This document shows, piece after piece, positions 7,150 through 12,777 of a stretch of DNA of 12,777 nt (the first letter of the stretch is position 1; every line of letters begins with the position of its first letter). The DNA is from an uncultured Clostridia bacterium (GTDB taxonomy: Bacteria; Bacillota; Clostridia; Oscillospirales; Acutalibacteraceae). Under the pieces are notes generated by a model, which was given only the letters and a program-made list of their open reading frames with translations, ran no database searches and was not told the DNA's origin. A program made the position numbers and the translations under genes. The stretch covers positions 1 through 12,777 of the forward strand of contig CAMNDS010000012.1 of NCBI GenBank assembly GCA_946535695.1. Reading direction: 5' to 3'.

Positions 7150-8673
7150 ATGGTATCATCGGTGTTTAGCATGGGATTAAACGGAGTTGACGCATTTTTG
7201 GTTACAGCCGAAGCAGATATCTCTAGAGGGCTTCCGGCATTCGAAATAGTAGGGCTCCCCGATGCTTCTGTTAAAGAATCCAAAGATAGGGTTCGTTCGG
7301 CGCTTAAAAATTCAGAGTTTAAATTTCCGATTAGCAGAATAGTAGTAAATTTAGCTCCGGGAGACATCAAAAAATATGGTCCGATATACGATTTACCAAT
7401 ACTACTTACTATTTTATCCGCAAGTGGTCAGATTAGCTCTAGCCTTGATGGTAGTGTATTTATAGGTGAGCTTTCACTTTCTGGCGAATTAAAACACACT
7501 AACGGAATACTGCCGATGGTCATTAAAGCTAAAGAATTGGGGCTTAAAAAAATTTATTTACCTGAAGCTAACGCAAAAGAAGCTGCAATAATTAGCGGAA
7601 TTCAAGTTTTACCTGTTAAAAATGTAATAGAATTAACAAATCATCTTGAAGGCGAAAAGTATATAGTTCCACAATCTGAAACAAAAATTATATTCGAAAA
7701 TAATAATTCTAATCTCGATTTTTCTCAAATAAAAGGGCAGTACGACGCCAAAAGAGCAATGGAAATCGCCGCTGCAGGCGGGCACAATATCCTTTTGGTA
7801 GGTCCTCCGGGTTCCGGAAAAAGCATGCTTGCAAAAAGAATGTCCACAATTATGCCTAACATGAATTTTGATGAAATTATTGAAACGACAAAAATTTATT
7901 CGATTCTTGGCATGCTTTCGCAAGAAAATCCTCTTATTTTAAAAAGGCCTTTTCGAAATCCTCATCACACAGTTTCTCCTGCAGGCCTCACAGGCGGAGG
8001 CAGTAGCCCCAGGCCCGGTGAACTTTCGCTTGCCCATAACGGAATTTTATTTTTAGACGAACTCCCGGAATTTTCTAGGGATGCGTTAGAAGTCCTGCGC
8101 CAGCCAATCGAAGAAGGAAAAGTTACAATTTCGAGGGTAAAATCAAGCATTACTTATCAGTGTTCCGTTCTTTTAATTGTTGCAATGAATCCTTGTCCTT
8201 GCGGCTATTATGGGCATCCCAACAAAGTTTGTACATGCTCGCAAAGAATAGTTAATAAATATCTTTCGCGAGTTTCAGGCCCTCTGCTTGACCGCATTGA
8301 CTTGCATATTGAAGTTCCGAGCGTTGAATTTGAGAGCATTTCATCGTATGAAGAAGGCGAAAAATCGGAATTTATACGTGAAAGAGTGATTTTTTCACGC
8401 AATGTGCAAAACGAGCGTTATAAATCAAAAAAAGTTTGCAACTCAAGAGCAGACTTGATGCATTTTAAAGAGTATTTTGAAATTTCTCAAAACAGCAAAA
8501 AAATTTTAAAAAAAGCTTTTGAAAAAATGGGGATATCAGCAAGAGGTTACGAAAAAATATTAAGAATCTCACGCAGCATAGCCGACCTTGAAAACAGCGA
8601 TAAAATCCTTGAAGAGCACATTCTCGAAGCTATTCAGTATAGAAGTTTGGATAAAAAATACTGGAATCATTAA
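7150..8673 (+). CDS. yifB: YifB/ComM family Mg-chelatase-like AAA+ ATPase
   Basis: A 507-residue protein of normal family length. The N-terminal ChlI-type domain (about 20-140) contains EIVGLPDASVKESKDRVRSA and NLAPGDIKK. The AAA+ module (about 190-395) has Walker A GPPGSGKS (218-225), NPHHTVSPAGLTGGG (270-284), Walker B GILFLDELPEF (298-308) and the family's cysteine cluster CPCG with CTC (349-352, 361-363). The C-terminal helical domain (about 430-498) has ARGYEKILRISRSIADL. The proteobacterial relative ComM is a ring-shaped branch-migration helicase that helps transforming DNA recombine; the role in Firmicutes is less clear. The strong ribosome site AAAAGGAGG precedes the ATG. It is a single-gene unit, convergent with 8724-9812, and looks like ordinary core content. 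Confidence 0.96.
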   Translation: MVSSVFSMGLNGVDAFLVTAEADISRGLPAFEIVGLPDASVKESKDRVRSALKNSEFKFPISRIVVNLAPGDIKKYGPIYDLPILLTILSASGQISSSLDGSVFIGELSLSGELKHTNGILPMVIKAKELGLKKIYLPEANAKEAAIISGIQVLPVKNVIELTNHLEGEKYIVPQSETKIIFENNNSNLDFSQIKGQYDAKRAMEIAAAGGHNILLVGPPGSGKSMLAKRMSTIMPNMNFDEIIETTKIYSILGMLSQENPLILKRPFRNPHHTVSPAGLTGGGSSPRPGELSLAHNGILFLDELPEFSRDALEVLRQPIEEGKVTISRVKSSITYQCSVLLIVAMNPCPCGYYGHPNKVCTCSQRIVNKYLSRVSGPLLDRIDLHIEVPSVEFESISSYEEGEKSEFIRERVIFSRNVQNERYKSKKVCNSRADLMHFKEYFEISQNSKKILKKAFEKMGISARGYEKILRISRSIADLENSDKILEEHILEAIQYRSLDKKYWNH

Positions 8674-8678
8674 CAGTT

Positions 8679-8715
8679 ATTTTCTCTCCGGCAACGCCGG
8701 AGAGGTTTGTCTATC
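8679..8715 (+). repeat. Palindromic intergenic repeat, copy R4, between convergent genes
   Basis: A perfect 9-bp stem, CTCTCCGGC (8684-8692) with GCCGGAGAG (8696-8704), is capped by a three-base loop, and TCTATC follows at 8710-8715. The AGCAAT box is lost. It lies in the 50-base gap between the yifB stop and the stop of 8724-9812, where a bidirectional terminator would be useful, but no T tract follows on either strand. Confidence 0.7.
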
Positions 8716-8723
8716 ATTAGTAC

Positions 8724-9812
8724 TTATTTTTTCTTTTTATTTTTTTGTTCCTCTTTTCTTTTCTTCACTCCTTTATTTATAGTAATTTGTTTATTATTTA
8801 ATTGCTGACTACTGCGCACTTCACGGACATCCACATTTTCATCAAAAACATATCCCTTATGATCTTTTTTTAAATATTTAAAGTCAATAATATATTTTTT
8901 ATTTTTAACGGTAATGTAAAATGAAAAAATAAACCCCTCACTAGGATTATTCTCCCACTTATCTAGTACTATTTTTTTTAACTCAAGATTATTATTAAAA
9001 CAATCAGCAACCTCTTTTATTTTTATACTATTTTTGTTTTTAGATAAATCAGTTAAACATCCTTGTAGTGCTTCAAATAATTTTTGATTCATGTTTTTCG
9101 GCTTCGCAAATTCAAATTTATTATTGAATTTTAGTTTAATATTTTTTGCAGAAATAATCTTTCCCTTTTTATTTTCTTCATTATTTATGTCTAAATTTAT
9201 AATGTTTTTGTTTCCCTCTTTAATATTTTCAATTTTTTGTTTTTTGTCATTAATAATTATATTTTCATTATTATTATTATTATCTTCTTTATTGTCAATC
9301 TTCTGCTCTGAATTTATAATATTTTCGTTTTCAATTTGAATATTTTCATTTTTCTCATTATTTAAATTATTCTCATTGTTTTCTTCATTGTTGTTTGAAA
9401 TATTTGTGTCATTTTCACTTTCACTAAATTCGTTATCATTTTTTTCATTATTTTTTTCTTCATTATCTTCATTATTTAAATCATTTAATTCATCGTTCGA
9501 ATTATCTGGTTTATCATCATTATTTTCAATTTTATTCTTATTTTTAATATGTTTAGCTAAAAAAACTGATGCAGTAACGAGACCTCCAAGAAGTAAAGTG
9601 CCAATGCCTCCGGTTAAAATTTTGTGATTTTTAACCCAATCAGTAATAATTTGCTTTTTACTGTTTAAACCAGTGGCTTTTTCAGCCGTTAAAACTTTAG
9701 TAACCCCTGGATTTTTAGTTACTTCTAGCGCCTTTGACATTGATGATTTATCTCCGAGCATTGATACAAATGCCAATAATGCTGCGGTTTTGCGTTTTTT
9801 AAAATTTAACAT
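8724..9812 (-). CDS. Unrecognised protein with signal-like N-terminus, membrane segment and Asn/Glu-rich linker (paralog 3)
   Basis: A 362-residue protein I do not recognise. Its first 25 residues align without gaps to paralog 1, sharing K8, A10, L13, A14, S17, L19, K22 and S24. A Gly-rich hydrophobic segment follows (about 66-87), with TGGIGTLLLGGL recalling GGLGALEL of paralogs 1 and 2. Residues about 94-216 form an Asn/Glu/Lys/Asp-rich low-complexity linker. The C-terminal part (about 225-335) has alternating hydrophobic strands such as FIFSFYITVKNKKYIIDFKY, and a very basic tail closes the protein. The start at 9812 has AAGGAGG eight bases upstream and a strong promoter at 9878-9905. The architecture suggests export or surface anchoring with a long flexible spacer. 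The biological role is unknown. Confidence 0.84.
   Translation of the reverse strand: MLNFKKRKTAALLAFVSMLGDKSSMSKALEVTKNPGVTKVLTAEKATGLNSKKQIITDWVKNHKILTGGIGTLLLGGLVTASVFLAKHIKNKNKIENNDDKPDNSNDELNDLNNEDNEEKNNEKNDNEFSESENDTNISNNNEENNENNLNNEKNENIQIENENIINSEQKIDNKEDNNNNNENIIINDKKQKIENIKEGNKNIINLDINNEENKKGKIISAKNIKLKFNNKFEFAKPKNMNQKLFEALQGCLTDLSKNKNSIKIKEVADCFNNNLELKKIVLDKWENNPSEGFIFSFYITVKNKKYIIDFKYLKKDHKGYVFDENVDVREVRSSQQLNNKQITINKGVKKRKEEQKNKKKK
9165..9533 (-). repeat. Low-complexity Asn/Glu-rich coding tract in paralog 3
   Basis: About 120 residues consist mainly of Asn, Glu, Lys and Asp, encoded by AAT, GAA and AAA runs with local trinucleotide repeats such as ATTATTATT near 9263-9280. Such tracts are prone to in-frame length change. 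The Phe/Ser-rich frames on the opposite strand are shadows of it. Confidence 0.8.
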
Positions 9813-9877
9813 GAGAATTCCTCCTTAAAACTAAAAATCTTATTTTCTAAAATGCTCTAAAATGAGCAAACTTTTAC

Positions 9878-9905
9878 ATTATATCACAAATTATATTTTT
9901 GTCAA
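9878..9905 (-). promoter_or_regulatory. Strong sigma-A promoter of paralog 3
   Basis: On the minus strand TTGACA (9905-9900) and TATAAT (9883-9878) are separated by 16 bases. Both hexamers are perfect. The leader is about 60 bases and ends in a full AAGGAGG ribosome site. Confidence 0.82.
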
Positions 9906-9963
9906 TACATCTTGCAATAAATTTTTATTTTTAATGTATAGTACTTTCACTGAAAAATTTAGT

Positions 9964-10045
9964 TTCTCTCCGACAGTGCCAGAGAGAATATCTGTTACCG
10001 GTTGCGGAAGAAATCTATTATTATCTATCCGCTTTTAGCAATGCT
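9964..10045 (+). repeat. Palindromic intergenic repeat, long copy R5
   Basis: An imperfect palindrome starting CTCTCCGACAG and ending AGAGAG (9966-9986) is followed by AATATCTGTTACCGG, then TATCTATC and the box CTTTTAGCAATGC (10032-10044). Its reverse complement includes CCGGTAACAGA, which matches CTGGTAACAGA at 12431-12441, so it belongs to the same subtype as the copy at 12406-12470. It lies upstream of the transporter promoter. Confidence 0.65.
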
Positions 10046-10064
10046 TATTTTAATTTAGTCAGTG

Positions 10065-10093
10065 TTGTGGCATTATTTTTAAATTTGTATATT
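10065..10093 (+). promoter_or_regulatory. Possible promoter of the transporter-pgi unit
   Basis: TTGTGG (10065-10070) and TATATT (10088-10093) have a 17-base spacer. A start of transcription near 10100 would exclude the upstream GTG at 10067 as a start codon and leaves about 30 bases before the TTG at 10130. Confidence 0.4.
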
Positions 10094-10129
10094 ATAGGAG
10101 AGCACAACTTTAATTTTGGCGGTAAAATT

Positions 10130-11053
10130 TTGAAAAAATCTCTCTTTGAAACAATTTTTTTTAAAAATCATGATTTAAAAAATCCTAAAATAAGAGCAAA
10201 ATTTGGTATCATGAGTGGAATTGTGGGGATAATACTTAATTTATTGCTTTTTTTAGGAAAATTAATCGTGGGAATTTTATCTTCGTCGGTTGCGGCTACG
10301 GCTGACGCCTTTAATAATCTTTCCGATGCTGGGTCATCGATAATCACGCTTTTAAGTTTTAAAATCGCTTCAAATCCCGCAGATAAAGATCATCCGTTTG
10401 GTCATGGTAGAATAGAATATGTATCTAGTATGGTCGTTTCTATTGCGATAATTATTACAGGTCTTGGCTTTATTAAATCTTCGATTGAAAAAATTTTTAA
10501 TCCGGAAAATTTGGGCTTTGATCTGGTGCCGCTCATAATTTTGATTTCTTCAGTTATTTTAAAATTAATTATGTGGTGGTTTAATTCTTTGATTGGCAAG
10601 AAGATAAATTCTTTGACTGTTATTGCTGCTGCTAATGATAGCCTATCTGATGCAATTGCAACTTCGACGGTTATTATTGGCTTTTTTATATCGCATTTTA
10701 CGAATATTTATGTCGATCCGTATGCAGGACTTATTGTTTCGGCGTTTATAATATTTACCGGAAGTAGAACTCTCAAAGATTCTATAGGGCCACTTATGGG
10801 CAAGGCTCCGGACCAAAAATTTATTGATAAAATAACTAAAATCGTACTTTCAAATCCAGAAATTGAAAAAATCGAAGAAATTTCGGTTCATAATTATGGT
10901 CCACACAGAAGTGCTGTTTCGCTAAGAGTCCGCTTGTCATCAAAATTTGAATCTGATAAAATAAACAAAATAATAGATAAGGTAGAAATTCAATTAGAAA
11001 ACAAACTTGGTTGTAGTGCTATAATTCGTGCAAAAAAAATTAAAATAATTTAA
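10130..11053 (+). CDS. Cation diffusion facilitator (CDF) family metal exporter
   Basis: A 307-residue membrane protein exporting divalent metal ions (Zn, Mn, Fe or similar) in exchange for protons. About six membrane helices occupy residues 28-213. The metal site is complete: Asp59 and Asp66 in ADAFNNLSDAGSS, and Asp170 and Asp174 in ANDSLSDA. The family block HPFGHGRIEYVSS (88-100) is present, and a cytoplasmic domain (about 225-307) includes VHNYGPHRSAVSLRVRL. The open frame extends to a GTG at 10067, but I prefer the TTG at 10130: it gives the usual CDF N-terminus, GGCGG precedes it by seven bases, and the promoter overlaps the upstream part. The exact metal cannot be read from the sequence. 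It runs into pgi with 12 bases between. Confidence 0.94.
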   Translation: MKKSLFETIFFKNHDLKNPKIRAKFGIMSGIVGIILNLLLFLGKLIVGILSSSVAATADAFNNLSDAGSSIITLLSFKIASNPADKDHPFGHGRIEYVSSMVVSIAIIITGLGFIKSSIEKIFNPENLGFDLVPLIILISSVILKLIMWWFNSLIGKKINSLTVIAAANDSLSDAIATSTVIIGFFISHFTNIYVDPYAGLIVSAFIIFTGSRTLKDSIGPLMGKAPDQKFIDKITKIVLSNPEIEKIEEISVHNYGPHRSAVSLRVRLSSKFESDKINKIIDKVEIQLENKLGCSAIIRAKKIKII

Positions 11054-11065
11054 AGCGAGAAAATT

Positions 11066-12286
11066 ATGAAATTTATTGATAATTATGTACAAAAATTTGT
11101 TCAAGAAGATTATAAAAATTTCGAATCTGAAATTTTTAGAATAGATAAATTATTAAAAAATAAGACTTGTGTCGGCAATAATATGCTTGGTTGGCAAGAT
11201 TTAAATGTAAATTTTAAAAAAATCAAAAATGTTGCTGAAAATATAAATTCGAATTCAGATTGTATTTTAATAATTGGCATCGGTGGTTCTTATTTAGGTG
11301 CTAAAATGGCAATAGATTTTTTAAATCCTGTTAATAAAAATAAAATTTATTTTATCGGTCATAATTTAGATTCTGAACATTTAAATAATATTTTAAATAA
11401 AATACAAGATAGAAAAATTCATGCTATAATAATTTCTAAATCAGGTAATACTATCGAAATTAAAGCTACTTTGGATATAATTTTTAATTTTATTAGAAAA
11501 AAAAATAAGCAAAATTTACATAAATGTTTTACAGTTGTAACAGGTAAAAATGGATTTTTAAGAAATTTCGCAGAAATTAATAATTGGCAAATTTTAGATA
11601 TACCTGACAATATTGGTGGCAGATTTTCGGTTTTAACTAACGTAGGGCTTTTGCCTATTGCGATTTCAGGCGCTGATATAGAAAAAATTATTTCGGGCGC
11701 CAAAGAAATAAAAAAAAATATCGAAAATTCAAGCAATAGTAATTATAATTATTGCTATAAATATGCTATTATAAGAAATGCTTTATATAAAAAAAAATTT
11801 ATGATTGAACTTTTTTCGTCTTTTAGTTCTCGTATGATTTCGTTTATAGAATGGCTCAAGCAATTGTTCGGTGAGAGCGAGGGCAAAGATAATAAGGGGC
11901 TTTTTCCTACATCAGTATTTTTTTCTACTGATTTGCATTCTTTAGGGCAATTTATACAAGAAGGCTCAAAAATATTATTCGAAACTATTTTTTTTGTTAA
12001 AAATTTAAAATTAGATTTAAAATTATCTGATAAATTCGAAAATTATGATAATTACAAAAGTTTTAATGAAATAAACAGAAAAATTTTTGAAAGCGTTGTT
12101 CTTGCGCATCATGATGGCAAAGTACCTTGTAATATTATGGAAATAGAAGAATTTTCTGAACTCGAGCTTGGCAGATTGATATATTTTTTTGAGTTTTCTT
12201 GTGCGCTTTCAGCACTAATGCTTGGAGTTAATCCATTTAATCAGCCCGGAGTTGAAGTTTATAAAAAAATAATGTTGAACAAATAG
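11066..12286 (+). CDS. pgi: Glucose-6-phosphate isomerase, short form
   Basis: Interconverts glucose-6-phosphate and fructose-6-phosphate in glycolysis and gluconeogenesis, in the cytosol. Visible motifs are GIGGSYLGA (71-79), SKSGNTIE (124-131), DNIGGRFSVLTNVG (181-194, PGI signature 1), GESEGKD (269-275, containing the catalytic Glu region), STDLHSLGQ (287-295), LAHHDGKVPC (346-355) and GVNPFNQPGVEVYKK (387-401, signature 2 with Lys at the active site). At 406 residues it is somewhat shorter than the roughly 450 usual in Firmicutes, yet all motifs are present. The ATG has only a weak GCGAGA ribosome site. Codons are extremely AT-rich, with A runs of eight to nine. It is probably co-transcribed with the CDF gene. 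Confidence 0.95.
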   Translation: MKFIDNYVQKFVQEDYKNFESEIFRIDKLLKNKTCVGNNMLGWQDLNVNFKKIKNVAENINSNSDCILIIGIGGSYLGAKMAIDFLNPVNKNKIYFIGHNLDSEHLNNILNKIQDRKIHAIIISKSGNTIEIKATLDIIFNFIRKKNKQNLHKCFTVVTGKNGFLRNFAEINNWQILDIPDNIGGRFSVLTNVGLLPIAISGADIEKIISGAKEIKKNIENSSNSNYNYCYKYAIIRNALYKKKFMIELFSSFSSRMISFIEWLKQLFGESEGKDNKGLFPTSVFFSTDLHSLGQFIQEGSKILFETIFFVKNLKLDLKLSDKFENYDNYKSFNEINRKIFESVVLAHHDGKVPCNIMEIEEFSELELGRLIYFFEFSCALSALMLGVNPFNQPGVEVYKKIMLNK

Positions 12287-12313
12287 ATAAAAATTTTAAT
12301 TTCTATCGGCAAG

Positions 12314-12330
12314 ACCAGAAAAAATCTGGT
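12314..12330 (+). other. Small hairpin just downstream of pgi
   Basis: ACCAGA (12314-12319) pairs with TCTGGT (12325-12330) over a five-A loop, 28 bases after the pgi stop. ATTGCT follows instead of a T tract, so it is a weak terminator candidate. It overlaps the first bases of the adjacent repeat copy. Confidence 0.4.
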
Positions 12331-12419
12331 ATTGCTAAAAGAAGCTAGATATTTTCCTCCGACGACGCCGTAGGAGTAATGTAAATCTTTTGTATCCATG
12401 TTCATGTTTAGCAATAGAC
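12328..12419 (-). repeat. Palindromic intergenic repeat, copy R6, with terminal inverted repeats
   Basis: GGTATTGCTAAAA (12328-12340) followed by CTAGATATTTTCCTCCG is close to the reverse complement of R1. A decayed GC palindrome lies at 12357-12376. At the far end TTTAGCAATA (12408-12417) is the exact inverse of TATTGCTAAA (12330-12339). The 92-base unit therefore has 10-bp terminal inverted repeats around a central palindrome, the layout of a miniature mobile element. Confidence 0.65.
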
Positions 12420-12470
12420 TTTTTTCAAAACTGGTAACAGACTTCTCTACAGCGCTGCCGTAGAGAGTAT
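12406..12470 (-). repeat. Palindromic intergenic repeat, copy R7, abutting R6
   Basis: GTTTAGCAATA (12407-12417) is followed by TTTTTTCAAAACTGGTAACAG (21 bases ending at 12440) and a hairpin in which CTCTAC (12445-12450) pairs with GTAGAG (12460-12465). The CTGGTAACAGA part matches the reverse complement of copy R5, and TTCAAAACTG matches R3. It shares its left box with R6, so the two are fused or tandem. Confidence 0.55.
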
Positions 12471-12494
12471 TACAAATTTAATTTTTCAGTTTCG

Positions 12495-12503
12495 TGTTAT
12501 AAT
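12495..12503 (+). promoter_or_regulatory. Possible extended -10 promoter before the decayed frame
   Basis: TG, one base, then TATAAT (12498-12503) forms an extended -10 without a clear -35. It lies only 12 bases before the ATG at 12516, and AAAGGA lies between them. It would be a relic of the lost gene's expression signals. Confidence 0.35.
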
Positions 12504-12515
12504 CTAAAAGGAACT

Positions 12516-12728
12516 ATGAAAAATCATTCAATTTTGATTGTAGGCGGCGGTAGATACTCCAAATAAAGTGACATAATATTCAAAATGGGCATACAAAAAA
12601 GCAGGGCTGAAGGCAAGCATGATCGTGAAATTGAAATTGATAAAAGTTTATTGAATTCTGGTTTAGATTATAAATTCATAACTTTGCATACCGGTCTTTC
12701 AAAAGAAGAAATCGATAAATTAAGATGA
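12516..12728 (+). pseudogene. Decayed chimeric frame: GH4-like N-terminus joined to an Rpn/PD-(D/E)XK-type C-terminal tail
   Basis: The ATG at 12516, with AAAGGA upstream, opens a 16-residue peptide containing SILIVGGGRYS. This resembles the Rossmann start of family 4 glycosidases (6-phospho-glucosidases, usually xxIxGGGSxYTP). TAA stops it at 12564. The same frame continues to TGA at 12726, with KSRAEGKHDREIEIDKSLL and TGLSKEEIDKLR. This is the typical tail of Rpn/PD-(D/E)XK nuclease-type transposase proteins. Neither fragment has a catalytic region. I read it as two gene remnants joined by deletion. The second assignment is firmer than the first, which rests on a few residues and on the metabolic fit next to pgi. 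Confidence 0.5.
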
Positions 12729-12777
12729 ATTATATTTTTTTATTCTACTCAAAAATCTAAAATAAGTATGTTTATAG

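Larger units (their letters stand above)
9813..10129. other. Divergent intergenic region between paralog 3 and the CDF transporter
   Basis: This 317-base gap holds the minus-strand promoter of paralog 3, a palindromic repeat copy (9964-10045) and a weak plus-strand promoter for the transporter. I see no further gene in it. Confidence 0.7.

Noticed and set aside
8684..8704. Repeat hairpin as an intrinsic terminator
   Set aside because: The stem is strong but neither strand has a T tract directly after it, so I list it as a repeat and leave termination open.
9091..9627. Two plus-strand frames rich in Phe, Ser and Leu
   Set aside because: They are antisense shadows of the Asn/Glu-rich tract of paralog 3, with no ribosome sites or motifs.
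10067..10129. Upstream GTG extension of the CDF transporter
   Set aside because: The extra 21 residues resemble nothing in CDF proteins, the GTG overlaps a likely -35 element, and the TTG at 10130 gives the usual N-terminus.
12564..12566. TAA read through or recoded in the chimeric frame
   Set aside because: Both flanking parts are fragments without catalytic regions, and no recoding signal is seen; decay is simpler.
1..12777. CRISPR array, tRNA or rRNA gene
   Set aside because: No regularly spaced direct repeats, cloverleaf or conserved rRNA segments were seen on either strand.

Overview
The window reads as a low-GC Gram-positive chromosome, most likely a Clostridia/Oscillospirales-type Firmicute. 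The basis is strong AT bias, near-consensus AGGAGG ribosome binding sites, TTGACA/TATAAT promoters, and an NHLP-type (nitrile-hydratase-leader-peptide type) export operon of the kind common in Clostridia. Long A tracts, two broken genes and a family of palindromic intergenic repeats would fit a host-associated lineage drifting toward AT, but that is inference; no rRNA or other marker gene is present to fix the taxon.

Left part (1-5242, plus strand): a 23-residue C-terminal end of an ORF, rich in Thr, Gly and Cys, runs in from outside the window. A palindromic repeat and a promoter follow, then a three-gene export operon: a compact HlyD-like secretion protein, an ABC exporter with an intact C39 leader peptidase, and a partner ABC exporter without a peptidase. 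Together they look like a complete inner-membrane NHLP-type machine that cleaves a leader from a peptide or small protein and exports it. No modification enzyme is visible here.

Middle part (5245-6876 and 8724-9812, minus strand): three unrecognised genes encode one protein family. Each has a signal-like hydrophobic N-terminus, a Gly-rich membrane segment with a shared GG[LI]G[AT]LxL motif, a charged or repetitive linker and a C-terminal domain that looks beta-rich. Each has a near-perfect or perfect consensus promoter. The first two are identical over 197 bp at their 5' ends but strongly diverged at their 3' ends, and the second is broken by a 4-bp deletion. Lying tail-to-tail with the exporter, they are candidates for its cargo or for a new surface/secreted family. 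This is the most interesting part of the window.

Between them lies yifB (7150-8673, plus), a Mg-chelatase-like AAA+ ATPase related to the transformation helicase ComM. The right part (10130-12286, plus) is a two-gene unit: a cation diffusion facilitator and a short glucose-6-phosphate isomerase. After it come two copies of the palindromic repeat and a decayed chimeric reading frame (12516-12728).

At least five copies of the palindromic repeat family, recognised by a GC-rich hairpin and a TTTTAGCAATRCC box, sit in intergenic spaces across the window. They look like MITE or REP-like elements.
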